Notes: generated by a model not told the origin, from the letters alone. A stretch of DNA of 64,000 nucleotides from Nocardiopsis ansamitocini (GCF_030268225.1 NZ_BSQG01000001.1:485299-549298), one strand, 5' to 3'. Counted from the first letter of the stretch, positions 7,924 to 19,487 are shown. Program-made: numbers and translations.

Positions 7924-9420
7924 GTGAGCACGTCGCTGGCAGTCATCACCGAGTCCCCAAGTTCGCTCGACGTCGACGCGGTAGTCGTCGGTTACCACTC
8001 CGGGGCCGATGGCCCGGAGCCCGCGTCGGGCGCTCACGACGTCGACTCCGCCTTCACCGGCGGACTCGGCCGGGCCCTGGCTCTGCTGGGAGCCACCGGA
8101 GCCCTGGAGGAGGTGAACACCATCCCTGCTCTGGGTGCCGTCAAGAGCCCCCTCGTCGTGGCGGTCGGCCTGGGCGACGCCCCCGTTGAGGGCGAGAGCG
8201 TCACCGCCGACACCCTGGCCCGCGCCACCGGCACCGCGTTGCGCTCCTTGGCCGGCAAGTCCCGGATCGTCCTCGCACTGCCGGCCCAAAGCGCCGAGCA
8301 GACCGGGGCGATCGCGCTGGGCGCACTTCTTGGCGGCTACTCCTTCGACCGCTACCGCACCTCTGCCACCGACTCCCCGGCCGAGTCGGTCTCCGTGGTC
8401 AGCACCGCCGACGGCGCCGCCGAGGCGGTGAACCGCGCCGAGGTGCTGGCCTCTTCGGTCAATCTGGCCCGTGACCTGGTGAACACGGCCCCCGCCGACC
8501 TGAACCCCGAGGACTTCGCCGGAATCGCCGAGGAGGTGGCCCGCGAAAGCGGTCTCGCCGTCGAGACCCTCGACGAGCAGGCGTTGGCCGAGGGCGGCTA
8601 CGGAGGCATTGTCGGCGTCGGCCAGGGGTCGGCCAATCCGCCCCGCCTGGTGCGGTTGTCCTACACCCATCCCGACGCCGCCAAGACGATCGCCTTCGTG
8701 GGCAAGGGCATCACCTTCGACTCCGGCGGCCTGTCGCTGAAGCCCGCGGCCTCCATGGACTGGATGAAGTCCGACATGGGTGGCGCGGCCTCGGTCCTGG
8801 CCGCACTGCGCGCGATCGCCGCACTGCGGCCCGCGGTGAACGTCGTCGGATACCTCGCCATCGCCGAGAACATGCCCAGCGGAACCGCGCAGCGCCCCTC
8901 CGACGTCCTGACCATCTACGGCGGCAAGACCGTCGAGGTGCTCAACACCGACGCCGAGGGCCGTCTGGTCATGGCCGACGCCCTGGTGCGCGCGCACGAG
9001 GACGCCCCCGACCTGATCGTGGACGTGGCCACCCTCACCGGTGCGCAGTTGGTCGCGCTCGGGACCCGGGTGTTCGCAATCATGGCCAACGACGACGACG
9101 TGCGCGCGCGGGTCGCCGACGCCGCGGCCGAGGCAGGCGAGGCCGCCTGGCCGATGCCGCTTCCCGTCGAACTCCGAAAGGGCCTGGACTCGTCCGTCGC
9201 CGACATCGCCAACGTGGCGGGCGAGCGCTGGGGCGGAATGCTCAGCGCCGGGATCTTCCTCAACGAGTTCATCGCCGAGGGCGTCAAGTGGGCTCACCTC
9301 GACATCGCCGGACCGGCCTTCAACAGTGCCGGCCCGCACGGTTACACCCCCAAGGGCGGAACCGGCTCGGCTACGCGCACCCTCGTGCGCATTGCCGAGT
9401 CCTACGCCGGGAACTGGTAG
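7924..9420 (+). CDS. pepA: Leucyl (cytosol) aminopeptidase, family M17
   Basis: PepA removes N-terminal residues from peptides using two metal ions in a hexamer. The GTG at 7924 gives 498 residues. The C-terminal catalytic domain shows VGKGITFDSGGLSLKP (metal/catalytic Lys261, Asp266, Lys273), KSDMGGAA (Asp284) and the signature NTDAEGRL at 341-348. The less conserved N-terminal domain (1-170) is present, so the protein is full length. About 270 nt with no recognisable gene separate it from cobS. Confidence 0.96.
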   Translation: MSTSLAVITESPSSLDVDAVVVGYHSGADGPEPASGAHDVDSAFTGGLGRALALLGATGALEEVNTIPALGAVKSPLVVAVGLGDAPVEGESVTADTLARATGTALRSLAGKSRIVLALPAQSAEQTGAIALGALLGGYSFDRYRTSATDSPAESVSVVSTADGAAEAVNRAEVLASSVNLARDLVNTAPADLNPEDFAGIAEEVARESGLAVETLDEQALAEGGYGGIVGVGQGSANPPRLVRLSYTHPDAAKTIAFVGKGITFDSGGLSLKPAASMDWMKSDMGGAASVLAALRAIAALRPAVNVVGYLAIAENMPSGTAQRPSDVLTIYGGKTVEVLNTDAEGRLVMADALVRAHEDAPDLIVDVATLTGAQLVALGTRVFAIMANDDDVRARVADAAAEAGEAAWPMPLPVELRKGLDSSVADIANVAGERWGGMLSAGIFLNEFIAEGVKWAHLDIAGPAFNSAGPHGYTPKGGTGSATRTLVRIAESYAGNW

Positions 9421-9508
9421 AAAGCAAGACGGCCGGGCGCGCCCGATGCGTCCGGCCCCGTCAACGGTCCGCCTGAAAGCACCGAAACAACCAAGGAGTG
9501 TCCTTCCC

Positions 9509-10888
9509 GTGAGTGAGAGCGGCGGCACATTCGACCTCGTCATCCTCGGCGCCGGCAGCGGCGGCTACGCGGCCGCCATCCGCGCCTCCGAGCTGGGCCT
9601 GAGCGTCGCCCTTGTCGAAAAGGACAAGCTCGGCGGCACCTGCCTGCACTACGGATGCATCCCGACCAAGGCACTGCTGCACGCGGCCGAGGTCGCCGAC
9701 AGCGCCCGCGAGAGCGAGAAGTTCGGCGTCAAGGCCACCTTCGAGTCGATCGACGTCGAGGGGGTGCACAAGTACAAGGACAAGGTCGTCAGCGGCCTGC
9801 ACCGCGGCCTGGGCGGCCTGCTCAAGGCGCACGGGATCACCATCGTGGAGGGCGAGGGCAAGCTCACCGCCGAGAACCAGGTGACCGTGGACGGCAAGGT
9901 CTACGAGGGCGCCAACATCATCTTGGCCTCCGGATCCAAGCCGCGCACCCTGCCGGGGCTGGAGCTGGACGGCGAGAAGATCATCTCCAGCAACGACGCG
10001 CTCAAGCTCGACCGCGTCCCCGAGTCCGTGATCGTGCTGGGCGGCGGCGTGATCGGCGTGGAGTTCGCCAGCGTGTGGCGCTCCTTCGGCGCCGAGGTCA
10101 CCATCGTCGAGGCTCTTCCGCACCTGGTCCCGGTCGAGGAGGAGTCCAGCTCCAAGCTGCTGGAGCGCGCCTTCCGCAAGCGCGGCATCAAGTACGAGCT
10201 CGGCACCCCGTTCGAGAGCGTCAAGACCACCGACTCCGGTGTCAGCCTGACCCTCAAGGGCGGCAAGACCGTCGAGGCCGAGCTGCTGCTGGTCGCCGTC
10301 GGCCGCGGCCCGGTCTCGGAGGGCCTGGGCTACGAAGAGGCCGGGGTCCAGCTGGAGCGCGGCTTCGTCAAGGTGGACGAGAACCTGCACACCGGCGTGG
10401 GCAACATCTACGCCGTGGGCGACCTCATCCCCACCCTCCAGCTCGCGCACGTGGGCTTCGCCGAGGGCATCTTCGTGGCCGAGCACATCGCCGGGCTCAA
10501 CCCGGTGAACATCGACTACGACGGCGTCCCCCGGGTCACCTACTCCGAGCCCGAGGTCGCCTCTGTGGGCATCACCTCCGCGACCGCGGCCGAGCGCGGT
10601 ATCGAGACCACCGAGTTCGTCTACAACCTGGGCGGCAACGGCAAGAGCCAGATCCTGCAGACCCAGGGCGCCGTCAAGCTCATCGCGCAGAAGGACGGAC
10701 CCGTCATCGGCGTCCACATGGTCGGCAGCCGGGTCGGCGAGCTGATCACCGAGGGACAGCTGATCTACAACTGGGAGGCCCTGCCCTCCGAGGTCGCGCA
10801 GCTGATCCACGCCCACCCGACCCAGTCCGAGGCCCTCGGTGAGGCCCACCTCGCACTGGCGGGCAAGCCGCTGCACGTCCACGACTAG
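9509..10888 (+). CDS. lpdA: Dihydrolipoyl dehydrogenase (E3)
   Basis: This flavoprotein reoxidises dihydrolipoyl groups of 2-oxoacid dehydrogenase complexes with NAD+. The 459-residue protein has the FAD site [11 protein letters not shown] at 13-23, redox disulfide Cys45/Cys50 in [13 protein letters not shown], the NAD site [13 protein letters not shown], and the interface catalytic His in HAHPTQSE near the C-terminus. The GTG start at 9509 follows AAGGAG at a 10-nt distance. A very strong hairpin at 10903-10945 separates it from sucB although the two act together. Confidence 0.96.
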   Translation: MSESGGTFDLVILGAGSGGYAAAIRASELGLSVALVEKDKLGGTCLHYGCIPTKALLHAAEVADSARESEKFGVKATFESIDVEGVHKYKDKVVSGLHRGLGGLLKAHGITIVEGEGKLTAENQVTVDGKVYEGANIILASGSKPRTLPGLELDGEKIISSNDALKLDRVPESVIVLGGGVIGVEFASVWRSFGAEVTIVEALPHLVPVEEESSSKLLERAFRKRGIKYELGTPFESVKTTDSGVSLTLKGGKTVEAELLLVAVGRGPVSEGLGYEEAGVQLERGFVKVDENLHTGVGNIYAVGDLIPTLQLAHVGFAEGIFVAEHIAGLNPVNIDYDGVPRVTYSEPEVASVGITSATAAERGIETTEFVYNLGGNGKSQILQTQGAVKLIAQKDGPVIGVHMVGSRVGELITEGQLIYNWEALPSEVAQLIHAHPTQSEALGEAHLALAGKPLHVHD

Positions 10889-10902
10889 TTTTCCCCGCCG
10901 TG

Positions 10903-10945
10903 GGCAGCGGGCGGGCCCAGTCCAGGGCCCGCCCGCTGCCGTTTT
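10903..10945 (+). terminator. Strong intrinsic terminator between lpdA and sucB
   Basis: A 16-bp perfect stem (10903-10918 pairing with 10925-10940), 6-nt loop AGTCCA, followed by GTTTT. This is one of the strongest terminators in the window and suggests lpdA and sucB are transcribed separately or with attenuation. Confidence 0.88.
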
Positions 10946-10980
10946 CCAGCCTTGCGACACAGTTCATACAAGAGGGACAA

Positions 10981-12378
10981 ATGTCGACTTCTATTTCCAT
11001 GCCCGCGCTGGGCGAAAGCGTCTCTGAGGGCACTGTCACCCAATGGCTCAAGAAGGAAGGCGACACTGTCGAGGCCGACGAGCCCCTTCTCGAGGTCTCC
11101 ACCGACAAGGTGGACACCGAGATCCCTTCGCCGGTCTCGGGTGTGCTGACCAAGATCCTGGTCGCCGAGGACGAGACGGTCGATGTCGGTGCCGAGATCG
11201 CCGTCATCAGCGAGGCCGGCGAAGCCCAGGCCGAGCCCGCGCCCGAGGCCGCACCGGAACCGGAGCCCGAGCCCGAGCCGGCCCCCGAACCCGAGCCGGC
11301 CCCCAAGGCCGCTCCCGCTCCTGAGCCGGCTCCCGCCCCGGCCCCCGCAGCCCGCTCCGCCAAGCGCGAGGACGACCTGCCCCCGGTGGATCTGGAGACG
11401 CTCAGCGGCACCGGCCAGGTGTCGGGGACCGACACCGACGCCTACGTGACCCCGCTGGTGCGCAAGCTCGCCTCCGAACAGGGCGTGGACCTGTCCGCGG
11501 TGGAAGGCACCGGAGTGGGCGGACGCATCCGCAAGCAGGACGTCCAGGACGCTGCGCGCAAGCAGCGCGAGCAGCGCACCGCCGCCCCGGCCGCCCCCGC
11601 CGCCGCCCCGGCCGCCGCGTCGGCGGCTCCCCGTCGCAGCGGCCCCGCCGACACCAGCCTGCGCGGTCGCACCGAGACCATGTCCCGACTGCGCCAGACC
11701 ATCGCCGAGCAGATGGTGGAGTCGCTGCGCGTCTCCGCCCAGCTCACCCAGGTGATCGAGGTGGACGTCACCAAGATCGCCCGGCTGCGTGACCAGGCCG
11801 CCGAGGCGTTCCAGTCCCGCGAAGGTGTCGAACTGGGCTTCTTCCCGTTCTTCGCGCTGGCCACGGTCGAGGCACTGAAGGTGCACCCCAAGCTCAACGC
11901 CGTCATTGAAGGCACCGAGGTCACGTACCACAGCATCGAGAACCTGGCGATCGCCGTGGACACCGAGCGCGGTGTGCTGGCGCCGGTGATCAAGGACGCC
12001 GGTGACCTCAACCTCGGTGGCCTGGCCCGCAAGGTCTTCGACCTGAACGAGCGCGCCCACACCGCCGGTCTCAACCCCGATGAACTGAGCGGCGGCACGT
12101 TCACGCTGACCGACACCGGCGGCGACGGTGCGCTTTTCGAGACCCCGATCATCAACCAGCCGCAGGTGGGCATCCTGGGCACCGGGACCGTGGTCAAGCG
12201 CCCGGTCGTGGTGGACGACCCGCAGCTGGGCGAGGTCATCACGGTTCGCTCGATGGTGTACCTGGCGCTGAGCTACGACCACCGTCTGATCGACGGTGCC
12301 GACGCGGCGCGGTTCCTCGGTGACGTGCGCGAGCGCCTGGAGGAAGGCGCGTTCGAGGCGGAGCTGGGCCTGGCCTGA
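10981..12378 (+). CDS. sucB: 2-oxoacid dehydrogenase E2 (dihydrolipoyl succinyltransferase type)
   Basis: E2 transfers the acyl group to CoA in the 2-oxoglutarate (and in actinobacteria also pyruvate) dehydrogenase complex. The 465 residues comprise one lipoyl domain (1-76, lipoylated Lys43 in [10 protein letters not shown]) and a long Pro/Ala/Glu-rich linker (about 80-125). Next come the E1/E3-binding domain (about 150-185, [16 protein letters not shown]), a second Ala/Pro linker, and a catalytic domain ending [15 protein letters not shown] with His434 and Asp438. Streptomyces and mycobacterial homologues, as I recall, carry two or more lipoyl domains; only one is visible here. No E1 gene is adjacent. 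Confidence 0.93.
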   Translation: MSTSISMPALGESVSEGTVTQWLKKEGDTVEADEPLLEVSTDKVDTEIPSPVSGVLTKILVAEDETVDVGAEIAVISEAGEAQAEPAPEAAPEPEPEPEPAPEPEPAPKAAPAPEPAPAPAPAARSAKREDDLPPVDLETLSGTGQVSGTDTDAYVTPLVRKLASEQGVDLSAVEGTGVGGRIRKQDVQDAARKQREQRTAAPAAPAAAPAAASAAPRRSGPADTSLRGRTETMSRLRQTIAEQMVESLRVSAQLTQVIEVDVTKIARLRDQAAEAFQSREGVELGFFPFFALATVEALKVHPKLNAVIEGTEVTYHSIENLAIAVDTERGVLAPVIKDAGDLNLGGLARKVFDLNERAHTAGLNPDELSGGTFTLTDTGGDGALFETPIINQPQVGILGTGTVVKRPVVVDDPQLGEVITVRSMVYLALSYDHRLIDGADAARFLGDVRERLEEGAFEAELGLA

Positions 12379-12460
12379 CCCCCCTCTGCCCCGTCCGCCG
12401 TGCGGGCGGGGCAGCGCGGACCGTATCCGAACCGGTTCGGTGAGGACTCGCGGAAAAGCA

Positions 12461-12499
12461 GTGTGGCGGCACCCTTATACGGGTGCCGCCACACTTTTT
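12461..12499. terminator. Intrinsic terminator after sucB
   Basis: Perfect 14-bp stem GTGTGGCGGCACCC (12461-12474) with loop TTATAC and partner 12481-12494, followed by TTTTT. An AAAA run precedes it, so it may also work on the other strand. Confidence 0.92.
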
Positions 12500-12734
12500 A
12501 CCCCACCATCATCCCCTGGTGATCCCCACCACCAAAGGTCTGTGTGCGCCCGTGCGCGCTACGGGCGACCGTCGAAGACCCGGGGGAATTTCTTCACACC
12601 CCGCATCTCCGTTAATACTCAGCGTAGTTCATCCCTGGTACCGCGTGTGACGGATCCATGGAAAACCTTTAGGTTTTCTCCGCTGGGGCGCGCCCTGGCG
12701 CGTTCTCTCCCCGTCTCGGGGTAACTCTTGGGTC

Positions 12735-13631
12735 ATGAGGATCGCGATCACCGGGGCCTCCGGGCTCATCGGCTCGGAACTGAGCCGCTCCCTAACCGCA
12801 GACGGCCACGACGTCGTGCACTTGGTCCGCAGACAACCGCACACCATGGCCGAGGTCCGCTGGGACCCCGAGGGCAACACAGTGGACACCGAGGGGCTTG
12901 CGGGGGTGGAGGCGGTGGCACACCTGGCCGGGGCCTCTCTGGGGCCGGCCAGGTGGACGGACGCGCGCAAGCGACTGATCCGGGAAAGCCGCACCGTGGG
13001 CACCGAGACATTGGCCACCGCACTGGCCGGCATGGCCACCCCGCCGGCACGTCTGGTGTCCGGCTCGGCCATCGGTTTCTACGGTGACACCGGAAACGAG
13101 GCCGTCACCGAGGGGGCACCGCGCGGACGCGGCTTCCTCGCCGATGTGACGGCCGACTGGGAGGCAGCCACCGCCCCCGCGCAGGAGGCGGGGATCTCGG
13201 TGGCCCACGCCCGCACCGGTCTGGTCCTGGCACGCTCGGGCGGCCTGCTGGGCACCGTCCTCCCGCTTTTCAGGGCGGGGCTGGGCGGCCGGCTCGGCAG
13301 CGGACGCCAGTACATGAGCTGGATCTCACTCGCCGACGAGGTCGGTGCCCTGCGTTTTCTGCTGGAGCGGCCCGACATCACCGGTGCGGTCAACCTCACC
13401 GGTCCCGAGCCGGTGACCAATGCGGCCTACACCAGGGAGATCGGCCGCATTCTGGGGCGCCCCACCGCGCTTACGGTGCCGGGGTTCGCAATGCGTGCGG
13501 CACTGGGCGGATTTGCCGACGAAGCCGCTTTGGTCAGCCAGCGAGTGCGCCCGAAACGCCTGCTGGACTCAGGTTATTCCTTCCACAATCCCGACGCCGG
13601 AAGCGCGCTGACCGCCATCCTCGGCCGGTAG
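12735..13631 (+). CDS. TIGR01777 family NAD-dependent epimerase-like protein (SDR39U1 type)
   Basis: This 298-residue extended-SDR protein starts [20 protein letters not shown] (Rossmann GxxGxxG at 7-13). The central [18 protein letters not shown] and [15 protein letters not shown] segments are typical of the TIGR01777/YfcH family. The physiological reaction of the family is unknown. It lies 14-23 nt upstream of lipB, which suggests co-transcription with the lipoate genes. The conserved neighbourhood is the only functional hint. Confidence 0.88.
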   Translation: MRIAITGASGLIGSELSRSLTADGHDVVHLVRRQPHTMAEVRWDPEGNTVDTEGLAGVEAVAHLAGASLGPARWTDARKRLIRESRTVGTETLATALAGMATPPARLVSGSAIGFYGDTGNEAVTEGAPRGRGFLADVTADWEAATAPAQEAGISVAHARTGLVLARSGGLLGTVLPLFRAGLGGRLGSGRQYMSWISLADEVGALRFLLERPDITGAVNLTGPEPVTNAAYTREIGRILGRPTALTVPGFAMRAALGGFADEAALVSQRVRPKRLLDSGYSFHNPDAGSALTAILGR

Positions 13632-13654
13632 CGCCGGGGCGTAAGGTGGAACGC

Positions 13655-14356
13655 GTGAGCGAGCTCCTGTATCAGTGGTTGGGCGAGGCACCGGTCCCCT
13701 ACGAGGAGGGCTGGGAGCTTCAACGGCAGCTCCACAGGCGCCGTGTCGCCGACCAACTGCCGGACACCGTGCTGCTGTTGCAGCACGAACCCGTCTACAC
13801 CGCGGGGAAGCGCACCGGCCCCTGGGACCGGCCGCAAAGCGACCCCGGTGCACCTGTCGTCGACATCGACCGCGGCGGCAAGATCACCTGGCACGGCCCC
13901 GGCCAGCTCACCGCCTACCCCATCGTCAAACTCGCCGATCCGATGGACGTCGTCGCCTACGTGCGCATGCTCGAGGACGCGATCATCGGCCTGATCAGCG
14001 AATTCGGTCTGGTCGGCAAGCGGGTGCCGGGGCGCACCGGAGTGTGGTTGGACGCCGCGCCCGAGCGGGGGCTCATCGAACGCAAGATCGCGGCGATCGG
14101 CTGCCGCGTCTCCCGCGGGGTCGCGATGCACGGATTCGCAGTGAACTGCGACAATGACTTGTCGTGGTTCGACCGGATCGTCCCGTGCGGAATCTCCGAC
14201 GCCGGTGTCACCTCCCTCTCCGCGGAGTTGGGGCGCACCGTCGGTGTGGACGACGTCCTGGAGCCGACCCGGCGCCATTTGGCCGCAGCGCTGGGCGCGC
14301 CGACCTACAGCAGCGCCCACGGTCGGCCCGCGCTCCCCGAGTTCGCGGACGCTTGA
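13655..14356 (+). CDS. lipB: Octanoyl-[ACP]:protein N-octanoyltransferase
   Basis: LipB moves octanoyl groups from ACP to lipoyl domains, the first step of lipoate assembly. Two in-frame GTG codons (13646, 13655) are possible. I prefer 13655 because AAGG lies 8 nt before it and the product then begins [20 protein letters not shown]. The 233 residues include the HGPGQL motif at 80-85, Lys144 in ERKIAAIG, and the acyl-accepting Cys178 in [13 protein letters not shown]. It is followed directly by lipA, so the pathway is contiguous. Confidence 0.94.
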   Translation: MSELLYQWLGEAPVPYEEGWELQRQLHRRRVADQLPDTVLLLQHEPVYTAGKRTGPWDRPQSDPGAPVVDIDRGGKITWHGPGQLTAYPIVKLADPMDVVAYVRMLEDAIIGLISEFGLVGKRVPGRTGVWLDAAPERGLIERKIAAIGCRVSRGVAMHGFAVNCDNDLSWFDRIVPCGISDAGVTSLSAELGRTVGVDDVLEPTRRHLAAALGAPTYSSAHGRPALPEFADA

Positions 14357-14410
14357 TCCCCATGCGCACCGAGTGGACCCCCACGAGGGGTGAAGGAAAG
14401 GAAGACCGCG

Positions 14411-15355
14411 TTGAGCATCGCTCCTGAGGGACGCAAGCTGCTGCGTGTCGAGGCCCGCAACAGCGCGACTCCCATCGAGAAGAAGCCGCCGTGGATCAAG
14501 ATCAAGGCGAAGATGGGGCCGGAGTACACCGAGCTCCACTCGTTGGTCAAGAGCGAGGGCCTGCACACGGTGTGCCAGGAGGCCGGCTGCCCCAACATCT
14601 ACGAGTGCTGGGAGGACCGCGAGGCAACTTTCCTCATCGGTGGCGACTCCTGCACCAGGCGCTGCGACTTCTGCCAGATCGCCACGGGCAAGCCCAGCCC
14701 CCTGGACCGGCGCGAACCCCTGAAGGTCGCCGAGTCGGTCCGCAAGATGGAGCTCAAGTACGCCACCGTCACCGGTGTCGCCCGCGACGACCTCGACGAC
14801 GGCGGGGCCTGGCTGTACGCCGAGACGGTCCGCAAGATCCACGAGCTCATCCCGGGCACCGGTGTCGAACTGTTGATCCCCGACTTCAACGCCGACCCCG
14901 AGCAGTTGGCCGAAGTCTTCGGGTCGCGCCCGGAGGTGCTGGCGCACAACATCGAGACGGTGCCGCGCATCTTCAAGCGCATCCGACCGGGTTTCCGCTA
15001 CGAGCGCTCCCTCGAAGTGATCACCCGTGCCCGCGAGGACGGTCTGGTCACCAAGTCCAACCTGATCCTGGGCATGGGCGAGGAGCGCGAGGAGATCAGC
15101 CAGGCGATGCGCGACCTGCACGAGGCGGGTTGCGATCTGCTCACGATCACGCAGTATCTGCGCCCCTCCAAGCTGCACCACCCCATCGACCGTTGGGTGA
15201 AGCCGCAGGAGTTCGCCGACCTCGGCAAGGAAGCCGAGGAAATCGGCTTCGCGGGGGTCATGTCGGGTCCGCTGGTACGTTCCTCCTACCGTGCGGGACG
15301 GCTGTACAAGCAGGCGATCGAGAAGCGGGAAGCCGCGGTCCCCACCCAGTCCTGA
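14411..15355 (+). CDS. lipA: Lipoyl synthase (radical SAM)
   Basis: LipA inserts two sulfurs into protein-bound octanoyl groups. A TTG at 14411, preceded by AAGGAAAGGAAG, gives [20 protein letters not shown] and 314 residues, which fits the family opening better than the in-frame GTG at 14390. The auxiliary cluster cysteines are 55, 60 and 66 ([12 protein letters not shown]) and the radical-SAM CxxxCxxC is 81, 85 and 88 (CTRRCDFC). The conserved RSSY motif sits in the C-terminal [12 protein letters not shown]. It should modify the sucB product and other lipoyl proteins. Confidence 0.96.
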   Translation: MSIAPEGRKLLRVEARNSATPIEKKPPWIKIKAKMGPEYTELHSLVKSEGLHTVCQEAGCPNIYECWEDREATFLIGGDSCTRRCDFCQIATGKPSPLDRREPLKVAESVRKMELKYATVTGVARDDLDDGGAWLYAETVRKIHELIPGTGVELLIPDFNADPEQLAEVFGSRPEVLAHNIETVPRIFKRIRPGFRYERSLEVITRAREDGLVTKSNLILGMGEEREEISQAMRDLHEAGCDLLTITQYLRPSKLHHPIDRWVKPQEFADLGKEAEEIGFAGVMSGPLVRSSYRAGRLYKQAIEKREAAVPTQS

Positions 15356-15370
15356 CAACGTGATCAACCT

Positions 15371-15398
15371 GAAACGGCAGCCCAGGGGCTGCCGTTTC
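15371..15398 (+). terminator. Hairpin after lipA
   Basis: GAAACGGCAGCCC at 15371-15383 pairs with GGGCTGCCGTTTC at 15386-15398 around a very tight loop. It contains its own TTTC run and ends the lip operon just before the DUF4191 gene. Confidence 0.7.
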
Positions 15399-15432
15399 AC
15401 GTATGCGCTCCGATTCGCCCTATCCTGGGGAC

Positions 15433-16164
15433 ATGGCGAAAAAGCCCAAGGACACCCAGACCGGCCCGGCGACCGACGCCCAGGGCACGGACGGCGCTGA
15501 GAAGCCGCCCGGCAGAATCAAACAGCTCCGCATGGTCGCCAAGGTCGTGCGGCAGCAGAGCCCCAGGAGCATCCCGATCGCCGTGGCGATCGGGCTGGGG
15601 ATCGTGCTGCTGGCCGTCCTGATTGGCTTCTTCACCGGCAGTCTCCTGTTCGCGATCCCGTTGGGCATCAGCATCGGCCTGCTGGCCGGCTTCATCGTCT
15701 TCACGCGCAGTGCCCAGCAGGTCCAGTACAAGATGCTGGACGGCCAGTTGGGGGCGGGAATGGCGATCCTGCAGAACATGCGCGGCGACTGGACCGTCGA
15801 GCCCGGCGTCAACGCCAACCGCAGCATGGACATCGTGCACCGCGCGGTGGGCCGGCCCGGAGTGGTGCTGGTCGGCGAGGGCGACCCCCATCGGCTCAAG
15901 CAGCTGATCGCCGCGGAGCGCAAGCGCGTCTCCCGGGTCGCCTACGACACCCCCATCTACGACGTGCAGGTGGGCAACGGCGACGGTCAGGTCAAGGTCT
16001 CGGAGTTGCAGAAGCGGATGCTGAAGCTGCCGCGCAACCTGGACAAGCCGCGGGTGGCGGAGCTGCGCTACCGGCTCAAGGCAATGCCGGCAGCCGTCCA
16101 GACCCCGCGGGGCCCGATGCCCAAGGGCGTGAAGATGCCCAAGCCGCCCAAGCAGAACCGCTGA
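15433..16164 (+). CDS. DUF4191 family membrane protein
   Basis: This 243-residue protein begins MAKKPKDTQTGPATDAQGTD and has a basic N-terminus and two membrane helices at about 50-95. A conserved cytoplasmic region follows (KMLDGQLGAGMAILQNM, VVLVGEGDPHRLKQLIAAE), with a C-terminal stretch rich in Lys and Pro. The family is actinobacterial, nearly always found between lipA and glnA, and has no known function. The ATG at 15433 follows GGGGAC. Confidence 0.88.
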   Translation: MAKKPKDTQTGPATDAQGTDGAEKPPGRIKQLRMVAKVVRQQSPRSIPIAVAIGLGIVLLAVLIGFFTGSLLFAIPLGISIGLLAGFIVFTRSAQQVQYKMLDGQLGAGMAILQNMRGDWTVEPGVNANRSMDIVHRAVGRPGVVLVGEGDPHRLKQLIAAERKRVSRVAYDTPIYDVQVGNGDGQVKVSELQKRMLKLPRNLDKPRVAELRYRLKAMPAAVQTPRGPMPKGVKMPKPPKQNR

Positions 16165-16182
16165 CTCGCCACAGCAACTTCT

Positions 16183-16213
16183 CGGCCCCTGTGCAGCACG
16201 TGCACAGGGGCCG
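16183..16213. terminator. Convergent terminator between DUF4191 and RDD genes
   Basis: CGGCCCCTGTGCA (16183-16195), loop GCACG, and a perfect partner at 16201-16213. This 13-bp stem between converging genes is usable by both. Confidence 0.8.
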
Positions 16214-16238
16214 TTCTCGTCGGCGCGGAGCGCTTCTT

Positions 16239-16736
16239 TCAGAGGCGGACGCTGATGGTGCCGGCCAGGCGGTCGTGGAGGCCACGCTGATCGCGGTCGT
16301 AGACGACCGCGGGGACGACAAGGCAGAGTAGGACGGTGCGCACGATCATCGCGACCGGCCAGGGCAGCGCCCGCTCGCCGGTGGCGGCAAGCCCGCTCCC
16401 GGTCAGCAGTTTGCCCGCGGTGGTGCCGAACAGGGTGAGCAGCACGATGACCATCACCGCGAACACCGCGACGGGCAGCAGGGCCGCGCTGGGGGGCGTC
16501 CCGCCTTCCGGAGCCGGTGCGAACACCGAGGGTGCGCCGAACAAGGCGGAGGCGAGCAGGCTCGCCAACAGCCAGTCGATGATCAGGGCGACCACCCGGC
16601 GACCGAATCCCGGCACCGAACCGGAACCGCTCTCCGGCCGGCCCAGCCGGTTGCCCCTGTACTCGAACTGCGTCTCGTCCGCGTCTCCGGGTCCGAAAGT
16701 CCCGGCGCGGCCGTCGCGGCCACCTGCATCACCCAT
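16239..16736 (-). CDS. RDD family membrane protein
   Basis: This 165-residue protein has a polar N-terminus (MGDAGGRDGRAGTFGPGDAD) and then an RDD domain: GFGRRVVALIIDWLLAS as the first helix with the Arg and Asp that name the family, and two more hydrophobic helices. A C-terminal GLHDRLAGTISV carries the closing Asp. Some RDD proteins are cation/proton exchangers, but the function of this one is unknown. Upstream in-frame GTG at 16745 is an alternative start. Confidence 0.85.
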   Translation of the reverse strand: MGDAGGRDGRAGTFGPGDADETQFEYRGNRLGRPESGSGSVPGFGRRVVALIIDWLLASLLASALFGAPSVFAPAPEGGTPPSAALLPVAVFAVMVIVLLTLFGTTAGKLLTGSGLAATGERALPWPVAMIVRTVLLCLVVPAVVYDRDQRGLHDRLAGTISVRL

Positions 16737-16864
16737 GGCATCCACGGTACTGGCGACTCTTCAGGGCCCCTTACCGGGTCTACCGTGGACGATCGTCGAC
16801 ATGGGGAAGTCTTGACCCTGAAAGACGTTGATTCCTGAGGTCAAACGGGAAAACCACCGTCTCC

Positions 16865-16902
16865 GTAACATGCGTGAAACATATGGGACACGGGTCGGAA
16901 AT
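16865..16902 (+). promoter_or_regulatory. GlnR operator (two GlnR boxes) upstream of glnA
   Basis: The sequence shows four 5-bp elements at exact 6-nt spacing: GTAAC (16865), GAAAC (16876), GACAC (16887) and GAAAT (16898). This matches the actinobacterial GlnR consensus gTnAc-n6-GaAAc repeated twice. It lies about 110 nt upstream of the glnA start. Seen directly; the binding protein is inferred from the consensus. Confidence 0.88.
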
Positions 16903-17011
16903 CGCACGCTCTTAGCGTCAAAGTCGTAGCCGGGAGGTGGCGGGGGTCGGATGTTCGCGACGAAGCGAACCGCCTACCCGCGCGACCTCTTACACCTGCA
17001 CGGAGGTAATT

Positions 17012-18436
<1,425 letters not shown>

Positions 18437-18513
18437 GAGTTGATCGCCGTGGCCTGCGCAGCTGGGAGATCTTTTCCCACCGGACGCACACCTGGCGGGC
18501 TCTGAGGGTCGCA

Positions 18514-18547
18514 GGGGCCATCGACGGCACACGCCGTCGATGGCCCC
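18514..18547 (+). terminator. Terminator after glnA
   Basis: A 15-bp perfect stem GGGGCCATCGACGGC (18514-18528) with loop ACAC and partner 18533-18547, followed by a T/C-rich run. It ends the glnA transcript. Confidence 0.85.
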
Positions 18548-18854
18548 TCTCGTTTCTCTGCGCCGAGGCGGGCACCATGAGGACGCGGGTGGGCGGCGCA
18601 CCTTCAGGACCGGCACGACAGAGGCAATCGGCGTCGCGAACGCTGGTCCCCCGTCCGCGACCACGGACGCGAAGAGGTTCCGCAGGGTGCGCCGGCCGGG
18701 CTCGGGTGACGGCTCGTACCGCTTCCGCGGCCTCCGAGGATCGATCGCACCGACGGCCTCCATCGGTCGACGCCGCTCCCCGCCGTCGTCCCCGGCGGTT
18801 TCGCGCCCTCCCGGCCATCGCCCGGAAGCCCCGGGCGAATGCCGACCCGCCCCC
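18548..18854. other. Intergenic stretch between glnA terminator and tetR, no gene seen
   Basis: About 300 nt after the glnA terminator. Open frames here have unnatural composition (Arg/Pro/Ser-rich) and no credible start or family resemblance. No repeat or regulatory motif was recognised. Confidence 0.5.
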
Positions 18855-19439
18855 TCAGCCGCCGTGCAGGGCGGGGTCCAGGTCGAGGCGCAGGATGTGG
18901 ACGAGGACGGCGCGCACGTCCTCTGCGGTGACGGTGTCCTCGGCGAACAGGGCTTCCAGGCACAGGCCGTCGGTCGCCGCAACGACCGCGCGGACGGCCA
19001 CCGGGTCGTCGGTGTAGCGGCGGGCGATGTCGGCGACCAGGTCGATCCAGCGACGCGCGACCGGGCGCAGTGCGGGACGGCGCGCCGCCAGGAGGGTCAG
19101 CTCGTACTCGGCGAGCATCCGGCCGCGGCCGGCGTGCCCCGCGGCCGCGATGAGCTCGGCCACCCCTGCCCCTACCCGGTCGCCCTCGACGAAGTCGCGC
19201 AACTGACGGGCGTAGGCGTCGGCGGCGTCGGTGAGTGCGGCGACGAGGAGGTCGTCCAGGGTGGCGAAGTAGTAGACGGCGGAGCTCGCGGGCACCTCGG
19301 CCTCACGCGCCACCGCCCGATGGGAAAGCCCCGCCACACCGTCGCGCTCGATCACCCGCAGGGTGGCCGCGATGATGGCGGCTCGGCGACGCTGTCCGCG
19401 CGCCCGCCGCCCGTCGTCGTGCTCGCTCGCCTCGGGCAT
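18855..19439 (-). CDS. TetR family transcriptional regulator
   Basis: A 194-residue repressor with an N-terminal helix-turn-helix at about 20-65 (RAAIIAATLRVIERDGVAGL, then HRAVAREAEVPASSAVYYFA) and a helical ligand domain. It lies 48 nt downstream of the SMR transporter on the same strand. The 32-bp perfect palindrome at 19822-19853 in front of that transporter is its probable operator. The likely ligand is a cationic drug or metabolite carried by the pump. Confidence 0.88.
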   Translation of the reverse strand: MPEASEHDDGRRARGQRRRAAIIAATLRVIERDGVAGLSHRAVAREAEVPASSAVYYFATLDDLLVAALTDAADAYARQLRDFVEGDRVGAGVAELIAAAGHAGRGRMLAEYELTLLAARRPALRPVARRWIDLVADIARRYTDDPVAVRAVVAATDGLCLEALFAEDTVTAEDVRAVLVHILRLDLDPALHGG

Positions 19440-19487
19440 GCTTCCCGCTCTCCTTCCACCGGGTCTTTTGGACTGCGCGGTCAGACC

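Noticed and set aside
7630-9543. 637-codon minus-strand frame opposite pepA
   Set aside because: Antisense shadow of a clear M17 peptidase; no family resemblance, no ribosome site.
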